A DNA stretch of 59,816 bases from positions 1 to 59,816 of the forward strand of contig CAMBWI010000006.1 in the NCBI GenBank assembly GCA_945871445.1. The letters run 5' to 3'. A program made the position numbers and the translations under genes. A model generated the notes under the pieces. That model worked only from the letters and a program-made list of their open reading frames with translations, did not search any database and was not told the DNA's origin. This document shows, piece after piece, positions 9,225 through 17,465 of the stretch. The stretch comes from Singulisphaera sp. GP187. Its GTDB lineage: Bacteria; Planctomycetota; Phycisphaerae; Phycisphaerales; SM1A02. The stretch's first letter is position 1. Each line of letters opens with the position of its first letter.

Positions 9225-10174
9225 TGAAAAGCACCTCGTTGGGACCAAATGACAACCTCGCGTTCAAGCTGAATGCCTGAATGTTCGAAGACCTGCTGTT
9301 GTACATCAATTGCCAATGCGAGCACATCGTTGGCGCATCCGCTCGCATGGAGACCGATGAAATTGCCGTGTTTATCGCTGACAAATGCTCCGCCGCTGGT
9401 CTTGCCCTTCAGTCCTGCCAAATCAATCAATTTTCCAGCACTTTCGCGCTTTCCTGTGGAGGGATCGATTGGATTCTTGAACATGCAACCTGCTGATCGG
9501 TCGCTCATTGGTTGGGTGCGCTTTTTATATTCAAAAACTTCCTTGACATGTGCACGAAGCGCGATGGGATCTGAAGCGCACAGGTTGCAGTGTGCGGCGA
9601 TGATGATTCCAGCTGGGATCGCACATTGTCGATATCCAAAGTTCAGTTCAGTCGCTGCAATCGTGCGAAATTCTCCGCTCATTGTCAGGATTTCAATCGA
9701 GTGGATGCTCTGCGCAGTATCGCCATAGGTCCCGCCGGCATTCATGCGGATTGCACCGCCGATTGAAGCAGGGATTCCAGCAAGTTGCGAAAGTCCTGAA
9801 AATCCACGGCGTGCGGATTCAGTCACAAGTCCCATCAGATCTGCTCCCGCTCCGATGCGAGTGGGTGTGTCACTCTGCGAATCGTTCCAGCGTGTTTCTT
9901 GAAATGCGGGTTGGTTTAAGCGAATGACGACTCCATCAATCCCATCATCTGCGACGAGAAGATTTGCACCAGACCCCAGCACGCGAACTGGGATTTCGCT
10001 TTCATAGCAGCGCTTGCAAAGTAATTGAAGTGCGTTGGAACTTTTGGGAGAAATGAGAACTTCGGCGCTGCCGCCAGTTTCATACCATGTCATCCGACCA
10101 ATCGGTGCATCAAGTGTTGCTTCAACATCAAGATCGCTCCAAAGTTTCTCCTTGATAGTGATGAGAGTGCTCAT
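9221..10174 (-). CDS. murB: UDP-N-acetylenolpyruvoylglucosamine reductase MurB
   Basis: 317 aa from ATG 10174, 7 nt after the murC stop; an in-frame upstream extension into murC is not needed. FAD-dependent reduction of UDP-GlcNAc-enolpyruvate to UDP-MurNAc in the cytoplasm. Motifs: TWYETGGSAEVL, VLGSGANLLVADDG (FAD binding), GLSQLAGIPASIGGAIRMNA, FGYRQC, RSAGCMFKNP and the C-terminal LEREVVIW with the catalytic-site Glu. The layout is MurB type I-like. The gene is embedded between murC and ddl with start/stop overlap to ddl. Confidence 0.95.
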   Translation of the reverse strand: MSTLITIKEKLWSDLDVEATLDAPIGRMTWYETGGSAEVLISPKSSNALQLLCKRCYESEIPVRVLGSGANLLVADDGIDGVVIRLNQPAFQETRWNDSQSDTPTRIGAGADLMGLVTESARRGFSGLSQLAGIPASIGGAIRMNAGGTYGDTAQSIHSIEILTMSGEFRTIAATELNFGYRQCAIPAGIIIAAHCNLCASDPIALRAHVKEVFEYKKRTQPMSDRSAGCMFKNPIDPSTGKRESAGKLIDLAGLKGKTSGGAFVSDKHGNFIGLHASGCANDVLALAIDVQQQVFEHSGIQLEREVVIWSQRGAFQ

Positions 10175-10181
10175 GTGTCGA

Positions 10182-11687
10182 TTACTCGCCAGGGCTTGCT
10201 GCAGCACGCGGTGGCATCGATGCCGCACGATTTGTTTGCTGAGTCAGAGTCTTCACAAAGTCGTGACCGATTTTCCACACTGGACCAGCTCCCATCACGA
10301 CGATCAAATCCCCATCTTGAGTGTGACGATGTAAAAATTCGCCGATCTCTGAGAAATCATCAATTGCTCGGGCATTTGTTCCCTTGGCGTTCAGTCGCGC
10401 AACAAGATCTGCTGACGAAATAAGTGTTCGCTCGATTTCGCTGTCTCGTACGAAATAAATCGGAGGGACAATCACCAAGTCTGCGTGCGAAAAACTCTGC
10501 GCAAATTGTTCCAGCAAGAAGCGCGTTCGGCTGTGTTGATGCGGTTGAAAAACACAGATGATTCTCCGTGGATTTTCAGCATTTCGTAGCGCAGTCAAAG
10601 TTCGTTCGCACTCGGTTGGGTGATGGCCATAATCGTCGAAGACTCGGACATTCGCACCAGTGTCTGTCACGCACGATCCCAAATATTGCATTCGTCGTTC
10701 GACACCAGCGAAACTTTCAAGTGCATTCTTGATGGCATCGGGTTTTGCTCCAAGCCAAGTCGCCAAGATCGCAGCAGCCGCAGAATTGAGCGCGTTGTGC
10801 TCTCCAGAAAGTCGTCCACGCCACGAAAGCATTTCACCGTTTCGATGGCAAATGCTTGTCGCGTTTGTCGATGGTTCATATTCCACTTTATAATCCGCAG
10901 TTGGCGACCAACCAAATGTGCTCACAGCGCATTGCAGTCCGCTTGCAACAGCTCGTCGATGCGCGCCTTCGTGGCCGATCAGCAATCTTCCGCCAACTTC
11001 TGCAGCAGGCAAATTTCCAGCGAAGACACGAAAGGATTTCACGATCTCATCGAGAGATTTATAGACATCGAGATGATCCTCTTCGACATTATTGATCAGC
11101 GCCATCGTTGGCTGATGCGAATGAAACGAGCGGTTGAATTCGCACGCTTCGGCTACGAAAATCCCAGGCGTTCCTGCAAGCGGACCGCTTGGGATCGTTT
11201 CACTTCCAGTTCTCGTTCCGACTCCATTCAATTGAGGACAATTTGCACCGACGATCACAGATGGATCCAGTCCTGCTTCGATCAACAGATGCGCGAGTAA
11301 GGCAGCCGTTGTGCTCTTGCCGTGCGTCCCCGCGATGGAGACTCCTGTTCGACTAGATTGCGCCCATCCAAGGGCCTGCGCATATGTCATCGTTTCGATT
11401 CCCATGGACTTTGCTTGAACAAGTTCTGGGTGATCTGCTGCGATGGCGGCGGAATAAACAACCAAGTCAATTTTGGATTTCCAGTTGGTGTGGCAATTGC
11501 CGATCGACACTGCAATCCCAGCAGCTTGAAGGGAATGTGTTGTCTCGCTTGCCGACTGGTCGCTTCCGCTGATAGTGGCTCCTCGAGACTGCATCATGAG
11601 GGCAAGTCCGCTGGTTCCGCATCCTCCGATTCCAATAAAATGGACGTGGCGACCATCAAAAATTGCCGCATCCTTGCGCGCGTTCAT
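10182..11687 (-). CDS. murC: UDP-N-acetylmuramate--L-alanine ligase MurC
   Basis: 501 aa from ATG 11687, first gene of the minus-strand run. Three Mur ligase domains are visible: an N-terminal Rossmann UDP-binding domain (HFIGIGGCGTSGLALMM), a central ATPase (AGTHGKSTTAALLAHLL P-loop, ACEFNRSFHSHQP, NNVEEDHLDVY) and a C-terminal domain (VRVFDDYGHHPTE, CVFQPHQHSRTR). It adds L-alanine to UDP-MurNAc. The family motif is usually AGTHGKTTT, so Ser replaces the first Thr after Lys, a conservative change. The C-terminal extension after KTLTQQ is short and Ala/Pro-rich. The divergent 120-nt gap to the response regulator must hold its promoter. Confidence 0.95.
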   Translation of the reverse strand: MNARKDAAIFDGRHVHFIGIGGCGTSGLALMMQSRGATISGSDQSASETTHSLQAAGIAVSIGNCHTNWKSKIDLVVYSAAIAADHPELVQAKSMGIETMTYAQALGWAQSSRTGVSIAGTHGKSTTAALLAHLLIEAGLDPSVIVGANCPQLNGVGTRTGSETIPSGPLAGTPGIFVAEACEFNRSFHSHQPTMALINNVEEDHLDVYKSLDEIVKSFRVFAGNLPAAEVGGRLLIGHEGAHRRAVASGLQCAVSTFGWSPTADYKVEYEPSTNATSICHRNGEMLSWRGRLSGEHNALNSAAAAILATWLGAKPDAIKNALESFAGVERRMQYLGSCVTDTGANVRVFDDYGHHPTECERTLTALRNAENPRRIICVFQPHQHSRTRFLLEQFAQSFSHADLVIVPPIYFVRDSEIERTLISSADLVARLNAKGTNARAIDDFSEIGEFLHRHTQDGDLIVVMGAGPVWKIGHDFVKTLTQQTNRAASMPPRAAASPGE

Positions 11688-11807
11688 AGGTATTGGAGAG
11701 TATCGGCAGAAAGACTCCTGCGCCTTGGAAAACCAAGCACGCTTTGCATGAATTCCGCAATGACACTCCTGCATCATTGTGGTTCATCCGTACACTCGTC
11801 CCTCATC

Positions 11808-13199
11808 ATGGCAGATGCTCAAGATCTCGTCCGCGCGCAGGTACTGATCGTCGATGACGAGAAAGATCACGCCGAAACTATGGCCGAAGCGCTTCACAAG
11901 CCCGGTCATATTTGCACCATTGTCAACAGCAAAAAGGCTGCAGAAGACGAACTTCGCCATGGAAATTTCGATGTTGTTGTCACGGACCTTGTGATGGAAA
12001 CCCCGCGCTCTGGGATGGAAGTTCTGGAACTTGTTCGGCAGGTTCAGCCCGATGCGGCAACGATCATGGTCACTGCTCACGGTGATATTCCCACGGCAAA
12101 AGAGGCCCTTCGGGGTGGGGCGTATGACTTTATCGTCAAACCGCTCGATCTCGTGGTTTTCCGCAATTTGGTTCAGAGAGCTGCAGAATCCGTGTTGCTT
12201 CGCCATCAGAACGAAAAACTGCGTGGGCAGGTCGATGCCGCCTATGGATTTGAAGGGATCATCGGAGAATCAGCAGCAATCCGGCAGGTCATCACTTCAA
12301 TTCGCCAGGTTGGTCCGACCAATATTCCAGTGCTCATCTCTGGTGAAAGCGGCACTGGCAAGGAATTGGTGGCGCATGCGATTCATCAATATTCCAAGCG
12401 AAAAGAGCGAAGATTCGTTCCTTTTAATGCGGCAGGACAAGCGGAAAGTCTGCTCGAGGATCAACTCTTTGGACATGTCCGTGGCGCATACACCGGTGCG
12501 GACAAGGACCGAGAAGGTGTCTTTGAATATGGCGATCGGGGCAGTGTGTTTCTGGATGAAATTGGTGATACGCCACTCTCGATGCAACCGAAATTGCTGC
12601 GCGTTCTTGAAAAGGGCGAGATCGTCCGATTGGGTTCCAATGACGCTCGCAAGGTTGATGTTCGATTCATCAGTGCGACCAATCGCGATCTGCGATCGAT
12701 GATCAAGCAAGGTCAATTTCGCGAGGATTTGTTTTATCGCCTGCGCGGAGTGGAGATCAACATCCCGCCGCTCCGCGAGCGCCGCGAAGACATTCCGCTG
12801 TTGGTGCGACATGCTTTGGGTCGATTTGCTCGTGAGTTGGATCGAACCATTCCAACCATCAGCGAACCTGCGATGATGCGCTTAGTGGCTTTTCACTGGC
12901 CGGGGAATGTGCGCGAGTTGATCAACATTGTTCACCGAATGATGGTGGGAAGTTCCGCGAATGTGCTTGATGTCCAAGATGTTCCGGCAGAAATTCATGT
13001 CGCGGATGGTGATGATTCTGAGATGGGTTTTTCCTCTGGAATGGGTGGACTTGCGGGATGTGGCTTGGAAAGACTGGAAAAGGAGGCGATTCGGCAGACT
13101 CTCGCAATGGCTGAAGGCAATCGCGAAAAGGCGGCGCAAATGCTTGGCATCGGCGAGCGAACGCTGTATCGAAAACTAAAGGAGTACGGTCTGCGCTAA
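11808..13199 (+). CDS. Sigma54-dependent response regulator, NtrC family
   Basis: 463 aa from ATG 11808; longer in-frame starts run into the divergent murC and are unlikely. Domain order: receiver with acidic pocket DD16-17, phospho-acceptor D60 in VVVTDLVM and K111 in VKPLD; AAA+ ATPase with Walker A GESGTGKE (179-186), GAYTGA loop (226-231, Tyr for the commoner Phe) for sigma54 contact, Walker B SVFLDEIGD (246-254), arginine-rich FYRLRGVEI and WPGNVREL; C-terminal Fis-type helix-turn-helix (NREKAAQMLGIGERTLYRKL). No histidine kinase gene is nearby. It is 19 nt upstream of the LptF-like gene and may be co-transcribed with the LPS-export permeases. Confidence 0.93.
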   Translation: MADAQDLVRAQVLIVDDEKDHAETMAEALHKPGHICTIVNSKKAAEDELRHGNFDVVVTDLVMETPRSGMEVLELVRQVQPDAATIMVTAHGDIPTAKEALRGGAYDFIVKPLDLVVFRNLVQRAAESVLLRHQNEKLRGQVDAAYGFEGIIGESAAIRQVITSIRQVGPTNIPVLISGESGTGKELVAHAIHQYSKRKERRFVPFNAAGQAESLLEDQLFGHVRGAYTGADKDREGVFEYGDRGSVFLDEIGDTPLSMQPKLLRVLEKGEIVRLGSNDARKVDVRFISATNRDLRSMIKQGQFREDLFYRLRGVEINIPPLRERREDIPLLVRHALGRFARELDRTIPTISEPAMMRLVAFHWPGNVRELINIVHRMMVGSSANVLDVQDVPAEIHVADGDDSEMGFSSGMGGLAGCGLERLEKEAIRQTLAMAEGNREKAAQMLGIGERTLYRKLKEYGLR

Positions 13200-13218
13200 A
13201 AGGCGGAACCTTTCCGAT

Positions 13219-14865
13219 ATGCCTTGGATTCTCTTTCGACATTTTCTTGCGGAGTTGACCAAGGTCTTGCTCCTGACCACAGTGATCATCGTCGTTGTCG
13301 TTGCCTTCGGAGCGGTCATCAAGCCATTGACAGGAAATTTGCTTGGGCCAGGCGGAATTCTCAAATACATTTTTCTTGCGATGGTGCCGATGTTGCAATA
13401 CGCACTTCCGTTTTCTGCCGGCTTCGCTGCGACGATCGTCACGCATCGATTTGCCAGCGACAATGAAGTTCAAGCAATGTCGGTCAGCGGCATTTCATAT
13501 TTTGTCATTCTTTTGCCACAAGCGTTCTTGGGGATTGTGCTGACGATCTTTATGTTCTTTCTGGTGCAGACTGCAATACCAAGGTTTTTAGGATTGATGA
13601 GCGATGTGATTACAAACGATGCGGCGCAGGTTTTCGTCAGCACAATTCGTTCAGGAGAATCCTTCCGCGCAGGGAATTTCATGATCTTTGCCGACCGAAT
13701 TGCGATGGACGACTCCGTCACCGATCCATCAATGCAACGCATACGAATGGAAGGAGTTGCTGCAATCGAGATCGACGCAGCGGGGAAACTTGGCACCGAA
13801 TTCGTCGCTCGAAGCGGATCTGCAGATTTGTACACCGAGCAAAGCGATCTGATCGTGAAAGTCGCATTCCGCGATGCAACCATACTCCGCCCAGGAGAAT
13901 CGACAGTTGCATTTATGTCGTTGGTCGAGCCAATGCCAACACTGATTGATGTGGGTTGGGAGCGCAGCCCTAAGTATTTGCCATGGTCAGAGTTGCTTGG
14001 AGTAGTGGGCGATCCGTCGAAAGGCTCAATGGTCGTGATTGAACGAATGCGACTTGAAAAAGCAATCGCTCCTGCACTTGCGATTGAACAGCTCGGCGCT
14101 GAACTTGCCAAGTCAGGCAGCGCTTTGCTTATTGGAAGCGAATCAAATCGCGTTTATGAAATTCACGATGCAATACTTGGAGGAAATGGCTTGATTCCAC
14201 TGCCACCCGCAAAGAGATTTACAGTCATTGAATTTGATGGGCAGAACGCGCTTCGTGAAGCATCGACAGTTTCTGCTGGATTGACTGGAACCGCAAATTC
14301 CGATGGTGCGACCGCAACGAGCCTTCTTGATTTGGTCCTCACTGAACCGCGAACTCGCGCACTTCATGGGGAAGCGGATCGAGTTGTTCGATGGCCACCG
14401 AGAATCGTTGGTCTCTCACCTGATATCAAACTTGAAAAAAACTCAAGCACCCTTTCGGTAAAAGAGCTTATGGAAGCTGCTCGTCGGATCGCCGCTCAAA
14501 CGACTCCGCCATTGAATGCGTATGCCTCGGTGGCGAAGGAATTGATTGCGAGTATTGAGAATAAGAAGAGTGAAACTTTCTATGAGGCTCTTTCTCACGT
14601 ATGGATGAGATTCGCACAGCCGATGAGTGTTCTTTTCATGCTTGTTCTTGGCGGCATTCTTGCGATCTGGCGTCGGCACAGTTTGCCGCTGACTATTTTC
14701 CTTCTTGCTTTCGTGCCGGCGATTGCAAATGTGCTGTTGATCGCATCGGGTCAGTCAATCCTGCGCTCGTCGAAAGTTGGATTTGGTTTAACCGTGATGT
14801 GGTTGGGAAATGCAGTACTTCTTGCGCTCATCCTGAGCATTGGACGGAGAATGGCTCGGCGTTGA
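13219..14865 (+). CDS. LptF/LptG-family permease with enlarged periplasmic domain
   Basis: 548 aa. Three N-terminal membrane helices (about residues 10-35, 50-80 and 90-120) and three C-terminal ones (about 465-548) frame a long soluble part, the YjgP/YjgQ arrangement. LptF and LptG form the inner-membrane channel of the lipopolysaccharide extractor with LptB. The soluble part (about 130-450) is roughly twice the size seen in ordinary family members and in the neighbouring paralogue, which is 379 aa. It is followed after 19 nt by that paralogue. Whether it is functionally LptF or LptG cannot be told from sequence alone. Confidence 0.85.
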   Translation: MPWILFRHFLAELTKVLLLTTVIIVVVVAFGAVIKPLTGNLLGPGGILKYIFLAMVPMLQYALPFSAGFAATIVTHRFASDNEVQAMSVSGISYFVILLPQAFLGIVLTIFMFFLVQTAIPRFLGLMSDVITNDAAQVFVSTIRSGESFRAGNFMIFADRIAMDDSVTDPSMQRIRMEGVAAIEIDAAGKLGTEFVARSGSADLYTEQSDLIVKVAFRDATILRPGESTVAFMSLVEPMPTLIDVGWERSPKYLPWSELLGVVGDPSKGSMVVIERMRLEKAIAPALAIEQLGAELAKSGSALLIGSESNRVYEIHDAILGGNGLIPLPPAKRFTVIEFDGQNALREASTVSAGLTGTANSDGATATSLLDLVLTEPRTRALHGEADRVVRWPPRIVGLSPDIKLEKNSSTLSVKELMEAARRIAAQTTPPLNAYASVAKELIASIENKKSETFYEALSHVWMRFAQPMSVLFMLVLGGILAIWRRHSLPLTIFLLAFVPAIANVLLIASGQSILRSSKVGFGLTVMWLGNAVLLALILSIGRRMARR

Positions 14866-14884
14866 CGCCTGAACGAATGAACCA

Positions 14885-16024
14885 ATGCGAATACTGACTC
14901 GATTCATCCTCCTTCGATTCCTCGGCAATTTTTTCTTGCTATTTTCGCTGTTGTTTATCTTTGCAATTTCGATTGACATTCTGATTCAATGGGAAACATT
15001 CGTCAGTTCTGCTGAGAAGATTGAAAGTGCAAAGAGTGGCGTCGAGCAAAGCGCATCCATCTTGGCTGTTGCTAAATTGATCTTGAGTTTTCACGGTCCA
15101 CGAGTCTTCCAGTTTTATCAATACATGATGCCACTTGTTGCGCTTGGTGCAATGGGATTCACAGCATCGGCGATGTTGCGCGCACGAGAATTCGTGGCGA
15201 TTATGGCAGTCGGAATTTCGTTGCGGCGCGCAGTCTTCCCGATGATCATGGGCATGGGAATTCTGTGTTTGCTACAAGTCGCAAATCAAGAATTGATCTT
15301 GCCACGTTTGGCTGCAAGATTATTGCTCGAGCACGGCGATATGGTTCGAGGCACAGTGCGAACATGGGGAATCGGACTCGCCGCGGATTCGCAAGGTTGC
15401 CTGATTCATGCGGAGAGTTTTGATCCCGCAACCGAGACACTGAATGGGCTCTATGCAGTTGAGCGAACAAAAGAAGGTGCGGTTGTGCGACGGATCGAGG
15501 CGCCGCGCGCCAAATGGTCTTCCCAGAAAAGAGCGTGGATGTTGGAAAACGGAAGGGCAGGCGTTCCAACAGGACCAGCCGATGTCCCAACTGGTGAACG
15601 CTCGCCAGTTTTTTTGGATCAACCAATCGAGTCATTCCAAACAGATCTTGATCCAGACACGCTTCGACTCCGGCAGAATCTGCTCTATGCGCACATGTTG
15701 TCGCTTGCAGAGATTGCCGATTTGGCGCGCAACTCCGCCTTCGATCCGACGGCTCTGCGCAGATTTACAACGGGAAGATTCGCATCACTCTTGGTTGGGC
15801 TTCTTGTGCTTGCAATTTCGATTCCATTTTTCGCTCTTCGCGAACCATCGCCAATCTTGAAGCAAGCTGTCAGTTGCGCGGCGCTGAGTCTGCCAATTCT
15901 TTTGACGGCGATGATTGTTATTGCGCTGCCTTTGCCATCTTTGCCACCAACGGTTGGAGTGATTCTTCCGGTCGTTGTACTTCTTCCGATTGCCGTTTGG
16001 AGAATCGTCACGATGAAGACCTGA
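14885..16024 (+). CDS. LptF/LptG-family permease
   Basis: 379 aa, normal length for the family. Starts with the typical RILTRFILLRFLGNFFLLF helix, has two more N-terminal helices, a jelly-roll-like periplasmic region (about 130-270) and three C-terminal helices ending at IVTMKT. AMLRAREFVAIMAVGISLRR is the cytoplasmic coupling segment expected to touch the ATPase LptB, whose likely gene is at 33265-33999. It is the last gene of the response regulator-permease-permease run. The stop codon is followed at once by the 12-bp repeat array. Membrane topology and the paired gene support the call. Confidence 0.87.
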   Translation: MRILTRFILLRFLGNFFLLFSLLFIFAISIDILIQWETFVSSAEKIESAKSGVEQSASILAVAKLILSFHGPRVFQFYQYMMPLVALGAMGFTASAMLRAREFVAIMAVGISLRRAVFPMIMGMGILCLLQVANQELILPRLAARLLLEHGDMVRGTVRTWGIGLAADSQGCLIHAESFDPATETLNGLYAVERTKEGAVVRRIEAPRAKWSSQKRAWMLENGRAGVPTGPADVPTGERSPVFLDQPIESFQTDLDPDTLRLRQNLLYAHMLSLAEIADLARNSAFDPTALRRFTTGRFASLLVGLLVLAISIPFFALREPSPILKQAVSCAALSLPILLTAMIVIALPLPSLPPTVGVILPVVVLLPIAVWRIVTMKT

Positions 16025-16043
16025 CGGGTTTGTGCGGGCGGAA

Positions 16044-16235
16044 ACAGCCACGGATACAGCCGCGGAAACAGCCGCAGAAACAGCCGCGGATGCAGCCGCG
16101 GATACAGCCGCGGAAACAGCCGCGGAAACAGCCACGGATACAGCCGCGGATACAGCCGCGGAAACAGCCGCGGAAACAGCCGCGGAAACAGCCACGGAAA
16201 CAGCCGCGGATACAGCCGCGGATACAGCCGCGGAA
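16044..16235. repeat. 12-bp tandem array, 16 units of ACAGCCGCGGAW
   Basis: Sixteen uninterrupted 12-bp units run from 16044 to 16235; each contains the palindrome CCGCGG, with occasional CCACGG or CCGCAG variants. Three further units, the last degenerate, lie at 16402-16437 beyond the palindromic element. The array sits between the stop of the LptF/LptG gene (+) and the stop of the PPIase gene (-). Because 12 is a multiple of three, all frames stay open and produce artificial TAAE-, VSAA- or RGCF-type repeat peptides. No spacers separate the units, so it is not a CRISPR. Confidence 0.95.
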
Positions 16236-16248
16236 TCGCATCAGTGAG

Positions 16249-16375
16249 CAGCCGTGGAAAGTCCTCTCGGGGCTCAAACAGTCCTCGGCGACCGACACGA
16301 TCCGATTTACGAAGTTTGATTGCAAGTGACGTCGGCCGCCTGCGGAACTCGCCCGAGAGAACTTTCCAACGGCTG
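16249..16375 (+). repeat. Imperfect palindromic element, copy 1 (23/24-nt inverted arms)
   Basis: Left arm 16249-16271 and right arm 16352-16375 are inverted repeats; the core arms GGAAAGTCCTCTCGGG and CCCGAGAGAACTTTCC match at 15 of 16 positions, extended outward by CAGCCG/CGGCTG with a one-base bulge. Within the 80-nt interior, GGCGACCGAC can pair with GTCGGCCGCC at 9 of 10 positions, so the element can form one long hairpin. A second copy in the opposite orientation is at 49681-49808. Both copies are between convergent gene ends. No coding potential is apparent. Confidence 0.9.
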
Positions 16376-16441
16376 GGAACGCAAGTTGAAGTGTGACTGA
16401 AACAGCCGCGGATACAGCCGCGGATGCAGCCACTGAGTCAG

Positions 16442-17458
16442 TTAGTTTTCTGTGCGAGGTCTGCGATTCCACGAATCGGAAAGTGAATCGTCGAAAATTG
16501 TTGGTCGAGCTTTGCGCAGAAGAGTTCGCGCGAGTCGATCCATTTCAACTCGCTCTTGCGCTCGGCGCGCGGATCGTTCATCTTCAGCACGCGTTGTGGC
16601 AGGATTTGCACCATCGCCAGGAATTTCCTCGCGCAGTTGGACGATGGCATAACCATTCTCCAAGAGGATCGCGGCGGAATTTTCGCCGGGCTTGATCGTG
16701 AACAAAACCTCTCGAAAAGCAGGGGGAAATGAAGGATCTAGCCGAGTGATCGGCGCCAATAGCCCGCCGCGTTCGGCACTGGAATCAATCGACAATTGGG
16801 CTGCAACTTCCGAAAATGGTTCGCCAGCATTCAGTCGTGTCCGCACCTTCTCTGCCGCTGCGATATCCGACACAACGATCAGTCGTCCAATGCGTCTTGG
16901 CCCGTGAGCCGTGTCATACGCTTGGCGAATCTCGTCATCGGTGATGGTGATCTCTCGTTTGGCTAACGCACGCAGCGCGGCATTTCTCCACAAGAGAGCT
17001 GCCCATCGCGCAGGTCCGAGTGATTGCGCGTTTCGCAGCGCTGTCAGTAATTGCGCCGCACGAACAGGATCTTTCGCAAGCGCTTCAAGTGCAGTCTTTT
17101 CTTCAAGTGCAATCGCTGCTTCATCGACGGTGATATTCGCAAGTCGCAATTCTTGACGGAGTAATCGCTCAAGCACAATTTCTTCAATCACTTGACCGCC
17201 CGAGACTTCATAGAGTCTCGGTTGCATTTCGTCCCATCCGATGACATCTCCATTGAAGATCGCAGGTGGACGATCATTTGTGGAAATTGGTTTTGCACTT
17301 GGGCGTGTTTCTAAGTTTTCCCTTGGAGAAATCTTGGAATCAGCGGGAAGGACATCGAGTCCCCTTGGTTCTGTCGAGCATCCACAAAGCACCACAGCAT
17401 AAAGGCAGAGTGTGCTGACATTAAGCGCAATAATTTGTAACCGTCGATTCGATTTCAT
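16442..17458 (-). CDS. Parvulin-type peptidyl-prolyl isomerase lipoprotein
   Basis: 338 aa. N-terminal lipoprotein signal with lipobox VLCGC at about residues 23-27. An alpha-helical SurA-like chaperone part follows (NGDVIGWDEMQPRL, LLRQELRLANITVDEAAI), then a parvulin domain (RIGRLIVVSDIAAAEKVRTRL, FSEVAAQLSIDSSAERGGLL, PPAFREVLFTIKPGE, GYAIVQLREEIPG). It should assist folding of exported proteins at the outer face of the inner membrane. Lipid anchoring resembles PrsA more than SurA. It is 7 nt after the glycosyltransferase gene, last of a minus-strand run that ends at the repeat island. Confidence 0.87.
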   Translation of the reverse strand: MKSNRRLQIIALNVSTLCLYAVVLCGCSTEPRGLDVLPADSKISPRENLETRPSAKPISTNDRPPAIFNGDVIGWDEMQPRLYEVSGGQVIEEIVLERLLRQELRLANITVDEAAIALEEKTALEALAKDPVRAAQLLTALRNAQSLGPARWAALLWRNAALRALAKREITITDDEIRQAYDTAHGPRRIGRLIVVSDIAAAEKVRTRLNAGEPFSEVAAQLSIDSSAERGGLLAPITRLDPSFPPAFREVLFTIKPGENSAAILLENGYAIVQLREEIPGDGANPATTRAEDERSARRAQERVEMDRLARTLLRKARPTIFDDSLSDSWNRRPRTEN

Positions 17459-17465
17459 TGTTTTG

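Noticed and set aside
11322-11807. Longer start for the response regulator
   Set aside because: It would overlap the divergent murC coding region; the receiver domain begins properly at ATG 11808.
16044-16235. CRISPR array
   Set aside because: Units are contiguous with no spacers and no cas genes are present.
16254-16275. GGAAAGTCC...GGGGCTC in the palindromic element resembles RNase P conserved region I
   Set aside because: No P4 partner sequence or RNase P-size structure; the match is explained by the inverted arm, and the element is too short.
16032-16329. Open frames giving TAAE-, VSAA- and RGCF-type repeat proteins over the 12-bp array
   Set aside because: All six frames stay open because the unit length is a multiple of three; no start context or homology.
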